A stretch of DNA of 64,000 nt from Cryptomeria japonica (lineage: Eukaryota > Streptophyta > Pinopsida > Cupressales > Cupressaceae), in contig NC_081413.1 in the NCBI RefSeq assembly GCF_030272615.1, forward strand, positions 182,726,951 through 182,790,950. The letters run 5' to 3'. Position 1 is the stretch's first letter; every line of letters begins with the position of its first letter. The notes under the pieces are model-generated. The model was not told the DNA's origin. It did no database searches and saw only the letters and a list, made by a program, of their open reading frames with translations. A program made the translations under genes and the position numbers. Shown here piece after piece: positions 54,597 through 64,000 of this stretch.

Positions 54597-56113
54597 TGAT
54601 GCAGAGCCCTCCTTGTATCTTGCCAAACACTCCAAGATGTATGAAAATGACCCCTCAAACCAACAATAGGATCCTATCAAGGCAAGGTTCTACAACATTA
54701 GTTCAACACCTCACAATCTCCAAGACTCATACTCAAATTGGGTAATTTGCTCCAACATACACTTTGAAGCCTCCAAGGGTTAATGAACATTACCACACCT
54801 ATTTTGGGTCAAACATGAATCACTTGGACCAGATCAAACATTGGTTGTAAGGATTCAACACCATTCCTTATAGCACCCTCACAATTAGGCCTATTTGATA
54901 GCAGCCCTTTGAAACGAGTAAAGGGACATTAAGTCCAAACTTTTCTAAACACCCTAACAAAAAATTCATGAATTCAAATACCCTTTTGGTCCTTACACAA
55001 TTCCCCAAAAGGAAGGGTCAAAGTCTGACAAACAAAGGTCTGAAATCGGTGAAGGTCAACTATCCTAAAGGGCTAATTAGGTTTCCATTTATGAAGCAAC
55101 TATGTCCAAATGAGAAAACCATACAATCAAAACCCAATGAGCATGTGGTGAACCATAAGCCATAATGGATTCCAATGTTACACACCTAGAATCATCATCA
55201 TTTGCATTCTTGGGTAACTTTGTTGTTTAAGGACTAGGTAGCCACATAGAGATGTCTACCTAGGGTCAGTTCAAACACACATCTCCCTTTCTCCTCCTAC
55301 AAAATGATTTTGGAATCTTAGAATACACTATAAATACTTGCATTTCACCCAATCCCATGAGTCTCAGATTGATAAATTGCAAGTTATGGCCATGGAGAAG
55401 CAAAACCCTAGGTAAACCTTGGTTTTTTCGGGCACCTACAACAAAATTGGAATAACAGGAGAAAAACACATAATTTGAACCTCAAAACAAAGCCAAATCA
55501 AAGGTGAATCACTATTCTAACAAAGTCACATCATTCTAAATTGACTCCAATTCGTACAATGCTGTACACCGTACCAAAACTCCAGAATTGCAAGAAAAAC
55601 TCAGGATTTCATTAGTTTGCAATCATCAAAAATTTCCTTCATACAATCTCTCCTTGGGAATTGGATACTCAAGTTGTATATACCTCTCCACAACTTCTCT
55701 CAACTGAAAATAAGAGGTTAGAGCTGTTGGGTAGGTTCAAACAAACAAAAATTCAAAAATTGCATAAAAGTTGCTTATGACAACTTTTGACAACTTTTGA
55801 CAAAGTTGTCAAAATGTCATTTCTCACCTCCTAATGCCTTGGGTTAAGACTAACCCCTCCTAAAATACCCTAGAAGCACTAAAAATACTAGGATAACTAT
55901 GTCCTACACACAATTGATCCCCTTTTTGTCCAAAACTCCTAATTGGTTTATCAAGATGCAAAAATAGGAGTTTGGCTCATAAGATGGGGTATTTTATTAC
56001 AAATACACAATGAATGATTAAAAAACATGTAAAACATCCTAAAGACATGTTTTATGTCTTATCCTTCCTCCTCTGAGCTTGATTTATCAACTTGAAGGGG
56101 TGATCCTGCACCA
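54597..56113 (-). repeat. Element 4 3' LTR
   Basis: 1517 bp; on the plus strand it starts TGATGCAGAGCCC and ends GATCCTGCACCA. It is a direct repeat of 60839-62343 with many scattered differences. Confidence 0.9.
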
Positions 56114-56124
56114 TACTCCCCGGA
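56114..56124 (-). other. Element 4 polypurine tract
   Basis: TACTCCCCGGA on the plus strand (CCGGGGAGTA in element sense), adjacent to the LTR. Confidence 0.65.
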
Positions 56125-56125
56125 A

Positions 56126-57741
56126 GAAAAAAATCTCAAGTCCACTTGAGATGGGAGCCTGCAGGTCCGCACCATGCTCTTTGATCAGCTGCTCTATCAT
56201 CCAGATGGCTTCAAAATCAGGTTTTCCCTTCCAAGCCACCAAATATTCCATATAAATGTTGTTCCTTGTTCTCTTTACAACCTTGGTGTCTAAAACCTTA
56301 TGCAACTTTGGTGGTTCATGTTTGGGAATGTCAGCATCTGCAATAACCTGAATTGTGTCTTCTCCTGCATCAACACAACATTTATAAAGATTTAAGTGAC
56401 ATACATTAAAGATAGGTGACAAACCAAGATTAGGTGGGAGTTGAAGTTCATAAGCATTTTGGCCATATTTTTTCAAGATTTGATAGGGTCCAATCTTTCT
56501 TTGCATAAGCTTTGTTTATCTGCCTTTTGGAAGTTTTTCCTTTTTCAAGTGAACCCACACCAAGTCTCCCACATCAAACTAGACATCCCTCTTCTTCTTG
56601 TTAGCATGAGCTTTATATCTTTCTATAGATTGTTGAAGGTGATTTTTAACTTTTTCATGGATCTCCTTTATGGTGGTAGCAAAGGTTTCCCCATCAGCAT
56701 GAATGACTTCTCCTTGAGATAGTTCTCTTAACTCCAACACACCCCTTCACTGGATGGCATATACAACCTAGAAGGGTGACTTACCAGTACTTCTATTCAC
56801 TGTATCATTATAGGAGAATTTTCTTATGTCAATATGATATCCCCTCTCTCTCCATACTCTCTAGTCAAACACATTAGCAAATTTCCCAATGACATGTTTA
56901 CAACTTCAGTTTGGCCATCTGTTTGGGGATGGTAGGTTGAGGAGAAGGCTATATTTATGCCAAGCTTCTTCCAAAGGGTCCTCTAGAATTGTCCAATAAA
57001 TTTCACATCCCTATCAGAGACAATGGTCAAAGGAAAACCATATATCCAGACAATCTGCTTGAAGAACAAGTCTGCAACATAAGAAGCATCACAAGTAGTT
57101 TTACATTGCAAGAAATGTGCCATTTTAATAAACCTATCCACCACTACAAAAACACTATCTTATCCCTTCCTTGTCCTAGGCAATCCTAAAAAAAAATCCA
57201 TACTTATGCTTTCCCATGGTCTTGAAGGAATGAGTAAAGGCTGATATAGGCCTGCATTTGTGGACTTCCCCTTTGCCTTTTGGCATATCACACATGTCTC
57301 CACAAATCTCCTGACATATGTCTATAGTTTAGGCCAAAAGTAGTGCCTCTTCACCAAATCTAGTGTCTTGTCAAGGCCAAAGTGGCCTACCATTGCTCCA
57401 TAGTAATTCTCCCTGATTATATTTAATCTCATAGAGCATTTGGGTATGCATAACTGTGCACCCTTAAAGAACAATCCATTTTGAATCAAAAAATCAGAGT
57501 AATCAACATGAAACCGCTCATCAAATGAAGCACATACCTTATATATCTCTCCAAAGTCTTCATCATCATCATACATGGCTTTTAAGGAGTCTATTCCAAC
57601 ACTCTCCAACTGAATATGATTTCTAGTTAGGACTCTTATGCTCAAAGCATCTGCCACCTTATTCTTGATCCCTTTCTTATGCTTAAGAGTGAAAGTGAAT
57701 GCTTGTAGAGTCTCCACCCACTTCATATGCCTGTGATTCAA
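56126..57741 (-). pseudogene. Element 4 RNase H end, integrase and chromodomain
   Basis: 57741-57322 is open: the RNase H end (KNKVADALS) and the zinc-finger start (GHFGLDKTLDLVKRHYFWP). After a stop near 57320 the integrase core continues in pieces ([45 protein letters not shown]), with stops near 57155, 56985, 56810 and 56780. 56506-56087 is open again: a GPY-type tail (KIGPYQILKKYGQNAYELQLPP), then the chromodomain (LDTKVVKRTRNNIYMEYLVAWKG and FEAIWMIE) at about 56170-56310. If intact it would insert the DNA and steer it to heterochromatin. It cannot be made as one protein. Confidence 0.82.
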
Positions 57742-57771
57742 CTTTTCTTGGCTATTTATTAAACTAAGGGC

Positions 57772-58827
57772 CTAATTGTCTGTGAAGACTATGAACTCTT
57801 TTGGCAGCAAGTAGTGTCTCCACTTTTTCAAGGACTGTACTAAAGCATACATCTCTAGGTCATAGGATGGATACCTCCTCTTTGCCTCATTGAACTTCTC
57901 CCTGAAGAAGGCAATAGGCCTTCCTTCTAGACTGAACACTACCTCAATAGCCATGTGACTGGCATCACACTCCACTTGGAAGATCTTGTTGAAATTAGGT
58001 AGGGCAAGAACCGGCTGCTCTGCAACTTTTCTCTTCAATGTTTCAAAGGATTTATCTGCCTCTTCTATCCAACTGAACCTGCACTTTTGTCCTCCCTTTA
58101 TGGTATCAAGCATAGGATCACAAATATGGCTAAATCCTCTTATAAAATTCCTATAGAATGTGGCTAAGCCATGGAATATTCTAACATCATTCATTGTTCT
58201 AGGTGTAGGCCAAGACAATATGGCACTCACCTTTTCTTGATCCATTTTTAACTCACCATAGGAGATTACAAATCCTAAGTAGACGATCTCTTCTTGCATA
58301 AGCAAACACTTTTCTAAATTGATCATTAATTGCTCTTCATGCAATCTCCTTAGGACCTGGTCTACATGTTTTAGGTGCTCTTCTTTGGTTTGACTAAATA
58401 TCAGAATGCCATCTAGGTAGACTATGACAAACTTTCCTATGAAAACCCTCAAAACCTCATTCATTAACCTCATAAAGGTACTTGGTGCATTGGATAAGCC
58501 AAAGGGCATGAGTTTCCACTCATACAACCCCTCATTTTTTTAAAATGCAGTCTTCGACTCATCTCTCGGCCTAATCCTATTCAGATGATAGTCACTTTTC
58601 AAGTCAATTTTTGTAAAGTATCTAGCACCCCCCAATAAATCTAACAAATCCTCAATCCTAGGCATTAGAAATCTATACCTGATAGTAATTTTGTTGATAG
58701 CCCTTGAGTCTGTGCAAAGCCTCCAAGTTCCTTCCTTTTTGGGTACCAAGATTTTAGGGACTAGACATGGGCTCAAACTTTTACCAACCAGTCCAGACTC
58801 CAAAAATTCTTCAATATTCTTTGCCAT
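57772..58827 (-). pseudogene. Element 4 reverse transcriptase and RNase H
   Basis: 58827-58540 and 58527-57772 are in one frame, split by a stop near 58537. RT phrases include KKEGTWRLCTDSRAINKI, FTKIDLKSDYH and [20 protein letters not shown]. The active site reads YLDG (58408-58419): the second catalytic Asp of YLDD is Gly, so polymerase activity is lost. RNase H follows ([22 protein letters not shown]), then a stop near 57772 before the next piece. Confidence 0.87.
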
Positions 58828-58882
58828 CTCAACATTCTGATCAGGTGTGAGCTTTTATGCTACTTTATTAGGCAAGGTGGAT

Positions 58883-59540
58883 TCAAGTATAAGATCTATG
58901 CAATGGTTTATATCTCTCATGGGAGGTAGTGATTGGCATGCCATCATAGATGACATCCTTGTACTTGTTTAGTAGCTGTTGAACTGTAGGGTCAACCAAC
59001 CTCAATTTGTCTTCTTTCTTATCTTCAGAATTCTCCACCTTTGTCACTGTTGGACTGGGAATAAGGGCATAACAAACAATGCCTTCATCTGCCATGTTTT
59101 TCATGAATTGCTTTCCTCCTAACATCAACAGCTTGGCCTCCTTTGGTTTGGTTTCCTCTTCACTCTCCATCAAAGGTAACAACTCAATCACTTTACCATC
59201 TTTGGTGATGGAATATGTTTTCCTAGCACCATCATGTTGTGCCTTTAAATCAAATTGCCATGGTCTCCCAAATAGAAGATGGCAAGCATCCATCTTTGCA
59301 ATGTCAAACAACAATCTATCCTTATAGGTTCCAATCTGGAATTCTACCCAAGCCTGCTCTTCCACAACAACTTGCTGACCTTGGGTGAGCCATGAGACCT
59401 TGTAGGGGCAAGGGTGAGGTAGTCTCCCCATCTTTATCTTCTCCACCATTTCTAGAGACATAAAGTTTTCAGTTGAACCAAAGTCTATTAGAACCTTGCA
59501 TACCTTTCCACCCGCTTTGCAAGTGGTCTTGAATAGGGAC
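58883..59540 (-). pseudogene. Element 4 protease region
   Basis: The active-site loop is DFGSTEN (D-F-G at 59477-59485), followed by VEKIKMGRLPHPCPYKVSW, the LLFGRPWQFDL core and a charged tail to about 58883. The open part begins at the Met at 59461, downstream of the loop; this Met is not a real start. The same D-F-G variant as in element 3 is present. Confidence 0.75.
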
Positions 59541-59599
59541 TTTCTCTATGGGGGCTCTTTGTCAGCCATCTTCGTGGTAGTTACTTCTCCTTTGATTAT

Positions 59600-60787
59600 C
59601 AAAAATTCACCTCTTTCAGGGTAGCCATAATTATCAAGGGTATTGACACTTTGTTATGTACTTGCACTTGCCACACTTTGGCAATAAACTTCTAGAACCA
59701 AGTTACTTCTCCTTTCCCCCATGGAACCAGTAGGTTTGTCAGGACATATATTGGCCATGTGCCCTTCTTGATTGTAGTTATAATATCTGATTGGACCTCT
59801 ACCTTGAGATCTTCTCCTGAATGGTGGTCTTCTTCCTCTGAAGTTACCTCTTTGATTGTATCCTCTATTGTTATTGGAACTACTCTCTCCTTTAGTACCT
59901 TCTTGATTGGTTTCACCTTAGTTTACAAAACCATTTCCTTTACCATTGAAAAAACTTCTTCCCCCTTTCTGCTATCTTCCTCTTCCTCTATTATTCTGCT
60001 CTTGTCCCCTCTTGATCTTCTCTTCCACCTTGATGGCAAGTTGATGGCATCTACCAACAGTATCTGGGTTAAGGAGGTTTAGTTCTTCTTGAATATTGTA
60101 CCTTAATCCATTTAGGTACCATGCAACTTATTCACTCTCTTCCTCCTTTGTCTTAGATGATATACATAGCCTTTGGAACTCCTCAGTGTAAGAGTTCACA
60201 TCCATCTCCTTTTGCTTGAGATTTTGTCTCCTCTTATGAAGTTGAATTTCATAGTCTTTGGGTACATAGGCCTCCTTTACTAAGGTAACCATCCTCTTCC
60301 AAGAAACAATCTTGGGTTTTTTGTCCTTCTCTCTTTCCTCTTGGACAAAGTTCCACCAAGTTAGGGTGGCTCCCTTCAACTTGGACTTAGAAATCTTTAC
60401 CTTCTGGTGTCTTGGAATGTCTTCACATTCAAAGAAACTAGACAGGGAGTCTATCCAATCTACCACTACATCTGGTTCCATCTTCCTAGTGAAAGTTGGC
60501 AAATCAATCTTCTGCTCCATGGTTATCCTCTCCATGGATTTGAGGGCATTAAGAAAGAGCATCTAGTCAGGAGGAAGCACCTCTTCCTCCGGCATAGGGA
60601 TCTCATCTGCATCCCCTTCTTTACCACTACCAGTGCCTCCATCTTCCTTCCCATCTACTCTACCTCTCAACCTCTCTAACTCCCTCTACATTGCCTTGCA
60701 AGCATTGGCCTTCTCTCTCACAATATTTTCCAATTCCATGTTGGTGATTGGTCCTCTAGGGACTTCTTCTTCTTGTCCCTCTGCCAT
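59600..60787 (-). pseudogene. Element 4 Gag
   Basis: Starts MAEGQEEEVPRG at 60787, 36 bases inside the primer site. A stop near 60690 and another near 60565 interrupt the first part. 60562-60128 is open with EQKIDLPTFTRKM, VVDWIDSLSSFFECEDI, LTWWNFVQEE and YEIQLHKRRQNLKQKEM, as in other chromovirus Gags. The zinc knuckle at 59744-59785 has both leading Cys replaced by Tyr (Y-Y-N-Y...G-H...C), each consistent with a TGT-to-TAT change. Confidence 0.8.
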
Positions 60788-60824
60788 TTCTCAAATCTCT
60801 ATCTCCTTACAAAAGCCATTACTA

Positions 60825-60836
60825 GCTCTGATACCA
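60825..60836 (-). other. Element 4 primer-binding site
   Basis: TGGTATCAGAGC in element sense, a perfect match to the usual initiator-Met type site, two bases from the LTR end. Confidence 0.85.
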
Positions 60837-60838
60837 CT

Positions 60839-62343
60839 TGTTGAAAATCTCTCCTTGTATCCTACCAAACACTCCAAGATGTATGACACTGACCCCTCAA
60901 AACAACAATAGGATCCTATCAAGGCAAGGCTCTACAACATTAGTTCAACACCTCATAATCTCCAAGATTCATACTTAAATTGGGTAATTTGGTCCAACAT
61001 ACACTTTGAAGCCTCCAAGGGTTACTAACCATTACCACACCTATTTTGGGTAAAAAATGACTCACCTAGACCAGATCAAACACTAGTTGTAAGGATTCAA
61101 CACCATTCCCTATAGCACCTTCACAATTAGGCCTATTTGCTAGTAGCCCTTTGAAATGGGTAAAGGGACCTTAAGTCCAAACTTTTCCAAACACCCTAAC
61201 AAACAAGTCATGGATTCAAATACCCTTTTGGACCTTACACAATTCCCCAAAAGGAAGGGTCAAAGTTTGACAAACAAAGGTCTAAAACCGGTGAAGGTCA
61301 ACTGTCCTAAAGGGCTAATTAGGTCTCCATTTGTGAAGCAACTATGTCTAAATGAGAAAACCATATAATCAAAACCCCATGACCATGTGGGGAGCCATAA
61401 ACCATCATCGATTCCAGGGTTACACACCTTGAATCATTGTCATTTGCATTGTAGCATAACTTTGTTGTTTAAGGACTAGGTAGCCACATAGAGATGTCTA
61501 CCTATGGTTGGTTCAAACACACATCTCCCTTGCTCCTCCTGAAAAATGATTTTTAATCTTAGAATACACTATCCATACTTTCATTTCACCCAATCCCATG
61601 AGTCTCAGATTGATAAATTGCAAGTTATGGCCATGGAGAAGCAAAAACCTAAGTAAACCCTGGTTTTCCGAGCACCTACAACAAAATTGTAATAATAGGA
61701 GAAAAACACATAATCTGATCCTCAAACCAAATCCAAATAAAAGGTGAATCACTATTCTAACAAATTCACATCATTTGTAATCGATCCCAATCTGTACAAT
61801 GTCATACCACGTATCAAAACTCCAGAATTGCGGGAAAAACTCAAAATTTCATTAGTTTGCAGTCATCAAAACTTTCCTCCGTATAGTCTCTCCTTGCGAA
61901 TTGGATACTCAAGGTGTATATACCTCTCCAAAACTTCTCTCAACTGAAAACAATAGGTTAGAGTCATTGGGGAGGTTCATACAAACAAAAATTCAAAAAT
62001 TGCATAAAAGTTGCTTATGACAACTTTTGACAAAGTTGTCAATATGTCATTTCTCGCCTCCTAATGCCTTGGGTTAAGACTAACCCCTCCTAAAACACCC
62101 TATAATCACTAAAAATACTAGGATAACTATTTCCTACACACAATTGATCCCCTTTTTTTCCAAAAGTCCTAATTGGTTTATCAAGATGCCAAAATAGGAG
62201 TTTGGCTCACAAGATGGGGTCTTTTATTACAAACACACAATGCATGATTGAAACACATGTAAAACATCCTAAAGACATGTTTGATGTCTTATCCTTTCTT
62301 CTTTGAGCCTGATTTATCAACTTGAAGGGGTGCTCCTTCACCA
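60839..62343 (-). repeat. Element 4 5' LTR
   Basis: 1505 bp, plus-strand start TGTTGAAAATCTCTCC and end CTCCTTCACCA, followed by TTGGA. The inner 12 bases differ from the partner LTR (TGATGCAGAGCC) at five sites. Confidence 0.9.
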
Positions 62344-62817
62344 TTGGATATCCTACTATGAAATCTTAGAAACCACCGGTAAGTAAACTCACTTTACTTG
62401 AAAGGATTTTGGGGAAAATAAGAAAGTGTGGTATTTTGACTGATATAAAGAGACATTATAACAATTTTGGTGAAGATGAGAAAATGCAAATTTAAGATAC
62501 TATTGTTTAGTTTATGGATAAGTACAACAAATCTTTGATTGAATTGCAAGGTTTGATTCCTGATTCTTTCTATGATAAATTGGAAGCAAGATGGAAAACT
62601 ACTATAAAGAAGGACAAAGAATTGATTGAATTTGTACTGATGCATCTACAACCGAAGACCTCTAGGGAGGATATTCAAGAAATTATTTGTAATTAAAGGG
62701 CATTATTTCTTACAAAGAAAAGGTTGATAAGAATGTTAATTGGTGAATCTCAGTTTGTACATGCTGAAACTGAGCAAATTCTGAAGAAATTTTTAGGACT
62801 TATTCCAAAAGAAGAAG
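62344..62817 (+). pseudogene. H2 second frame, function unknown, last part
   Basis: Picks up after element 4. The piece 62514-62696 is open (MDKYNKSLIELQGLIPDSFY and on), and further decayed coding-like sequence runs to about 62817 (KKFLGLIPKEE). Stops occur near 62368, 62495 and 62694. It ends where element 5 begins. Same unknown family as 53066-54596. Confidence 0.5.
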
Positions 62818-63306
62818 TGTGAGATTTTTCCAAGATCAAGAGCTCAATGAAAAGTACAAATTAGAGAGATGAAATATAGGACAAGAATAAACTATATTAT
62901 CATCAATAGATAGATGATCAAAAGATCAATAGTTGTTACATAAAATGAATATGAGCCTGCATATATAGGCAAGGCTATATGGATATGTGAGCACACAAAC
63001 ATGACATGTGGCTCAATAAGAAACAAGGTAGGTAGGAAATAGGTGTGGTAGGTAGGAGAAACAATATAGTATTCCACATGAGGTGGATCACCCACTGAAG
63101 GTGGAATTATCACTCCATAATAAGTGGATATGATAAAGTAGTAACAAGATCACACCATAAAAGGTAGAAATTCTCCTACATACACTATCCCAATGTGGCA
63201 CAAACACCCAAGTGTCTCATACCCAAACTACTATGAATTGCATTATCCTAAGTAAACTTAAGTAAGGTGTAATAATATCCATGATGAATAATTAATTACA
63301 CCAACA
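62818..63306 (-). repeat. Element 5 3' LTR
   Basis: 489 bp. In element sense it starts TGTTGGTGTAATT and ends AAATCTCACA, next to the tract CACTTAAGGGGGGG, the classic plant LTR arrangement. Confidence 0.7.
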
Positions 63307-63318
63307 CCCCCCCTTAAG
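63307..63318 (-). other. Element 5 polypurine tract
   Basis: CCCCCCCTTAAG on the plus strand, abutting the LTR start. Confidence 0.7.
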
Positions 63319-64000
63319 TGCAACTTAGGGGAATGCACTTAAGTCTACAATGCAACTAAGAAATGCAAGATGGGTCCCGACTATGAGGCCATGATAGGTA
63401 CCCATGTACAAATGCAAATACAAACCAATGCAATGAAATCTCTCACAAAGTAGGGAAAGAGAGGAAAACCCAATGGGAAAAAACCCTCCCCCCAAAGAGA
63501 GATGAAAGATATAAAAGAGAACTCTCATAGAAGTATGTGAGGAACAAAACCCCATGTGAGGAAAAATGCCCCCCCCCATATGAGAGAAGAAGAGAAGCTA
63601 GGAAGCCCCCCCTCAATGTAGAATCTACACCAATGATAGAAGCTCGATGATGTATGAAGAAACTTCTCCACAAACATTGAACAACTTTCCTCCCCTTAGG
63701 AAGAAATAAAACCAAAGGTGTATCCATGAAGTCTCCCCAATAATGAAGGGAAGATGTATGAAAAAAACTCACGATGAATGAAATCTCTAAAAAATGCTCA
63801 AGTGTCCCCATGTTGATGCTGAAAGATACCCCCTCCAAAGGTGGTAAACTTCTCCACACTACTGAAAGGAACTCCAAGATCTAGTGGAGATGAAAGTAGA
63901 ACAAGTCCCAAAGACTCACATGTCTCCTCTAAGCATAAAGAGCCCTCCTCCAACTTCTGTACATAAGTTTAGAGAATGAACAAGAGGGTCAGAGTGTTCC

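Larger units (their letters stand above)
54597..62343 (-). mobile_element. Element 4: Ty3/gypsy chromovirus
   Basis: Minus-strand element with LTRs at 60839-62343 (5') and 54597-56113 (3'), target duplication TTGGA at 54592-54596 and 62344-62348. The primer site TGGTATCAGAGC lies inside the 5' LTR and a purine tract before the 3' LTR. Gag, protease, RT, RNase H, integrase and chromodomain are all recognisable but contain many stops and at least one active-site loss. It is related to element 3 (same LTR start TGGTGCAGG, same end CTGCATCA, similar proteins) but from a different subfamily. Confidence 0.92.
42323..62817 (+). mobile_element. H2: non-autonomous copia-like element, split by three later insertions
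   Basis: A 5' LTR and primer site, a Gag with coiled coil and zinc knuckles (43487-43718 then 51499-52380), a purine-rich stretch near 52609-52618, and a second long frame (53066-54596 then 62344-62817). Element 3 sits in the Gag, element 4 in the second frame, and element 5 near that frame's end. No RT or integrase of its own is visible. I infer that both frames belong to one element; the purine tract between them leaves open that two elements abut near 52620. Confidence 0.55.
62818..64000 (-). mobile_element. Element 5: LTR element, runs off window
   Basis: Its 3' LTR is at 62818-63306 and a purine tract at 63307-63318 on the minus strand, so the body lies to the right. The interior shown (63319-64000) has no recognisable Gag or Pol; the minus-strand frames of 84 and 144 codons (63325-63579, 63443-63877) are low complexity with C-runs and are not convincing. 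The type is therefore undecided. The possible left target copy is AGAAG (62813-62817); the right one is out of view. Confidence 0.65.

Noticed and set aside
63325-63877. Minus-strand frames of 84 and 144 codons in element 5
   Set aside because: Overlapping low-complexity frames with runs of G/C and no recognisable domain; not enough to call a gene.

Overview
This window looks like intergenic DNA from a seed plant with a large, repeat-packed genome. A gymnosperm is my best guess, inferred from several decayed and nested LTR retrotransposon families and the absence of any recognisable host gene in 64 kb. I found no rRNA, tRNA, CRISPR or bacterial-type features. Nearly everything can be assigned to LTR retrotransposons or to an unfamiliar large repeat that carries its own long open reading frame.

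Layout. (1) Positions 1-5646, 15754-20335 and 36022-39468 belong to one tandemly arranged repeat of unknown nature (unit copies A, B and C). Copies A and B start with a degenerate array of about 128-bp monomers, each carrying a short inverted pair (TTTCGC...GCGAAA). They continue into a roughly 1100-1200-codon reading frame that I do not recognise. C holds only the 3' part. (2) Element 1 (5647-15753, + strand) is inserted in copy B. It is a non-autonomous LTR retrotransposon with a Gag-like remnant and an uninterrupted 672-codon Pro/Ser-rich frame, but no pol. (3) Element 2 (20336-36021, - strand, target duplication CCTTG) is inserted in the B/C tail. It is a nearly full-length Ty3/gypsy element of the Tat/Ogre-like type: Gag, protease, a G-patch-like segment, RT, two RNase H domains and integrase in one frame, broken by five stop codons. 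It shares LTR ends, primer-binding site, polypurine tract and a conserved 3' noncoding block with element 1, so it is a plausible helper for it. (4) A solo LTR (37030-38150, target duplication GTTTC) splits copy C.

(5) 39785-42322 is a decayed Ty1/copia element. (6) Inserted in it is element H2 (LTR 42323-43451), which carries a coiled-coil Gag with several zinc knuckles and a second unfamiliar frame. H2 is split three times: by chromovirus element 3 (43719-51493, +, target duplication TGATA), by chromovirus element 4 (54597-62343, -, target duplication TTGGA), and by element 5, whose LTR starts at 62818 and which runs off the window.

Nothing here is likely to encode a working host function. 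The parts of most interest are the A/B/C repeat with its hairpin-like array, the element 1/element 2 non-autonomous/autonomous pair, and the two unfamiliar retroelement-borne frames. All family assignments are from reading motifs by eye; no database search was possible.
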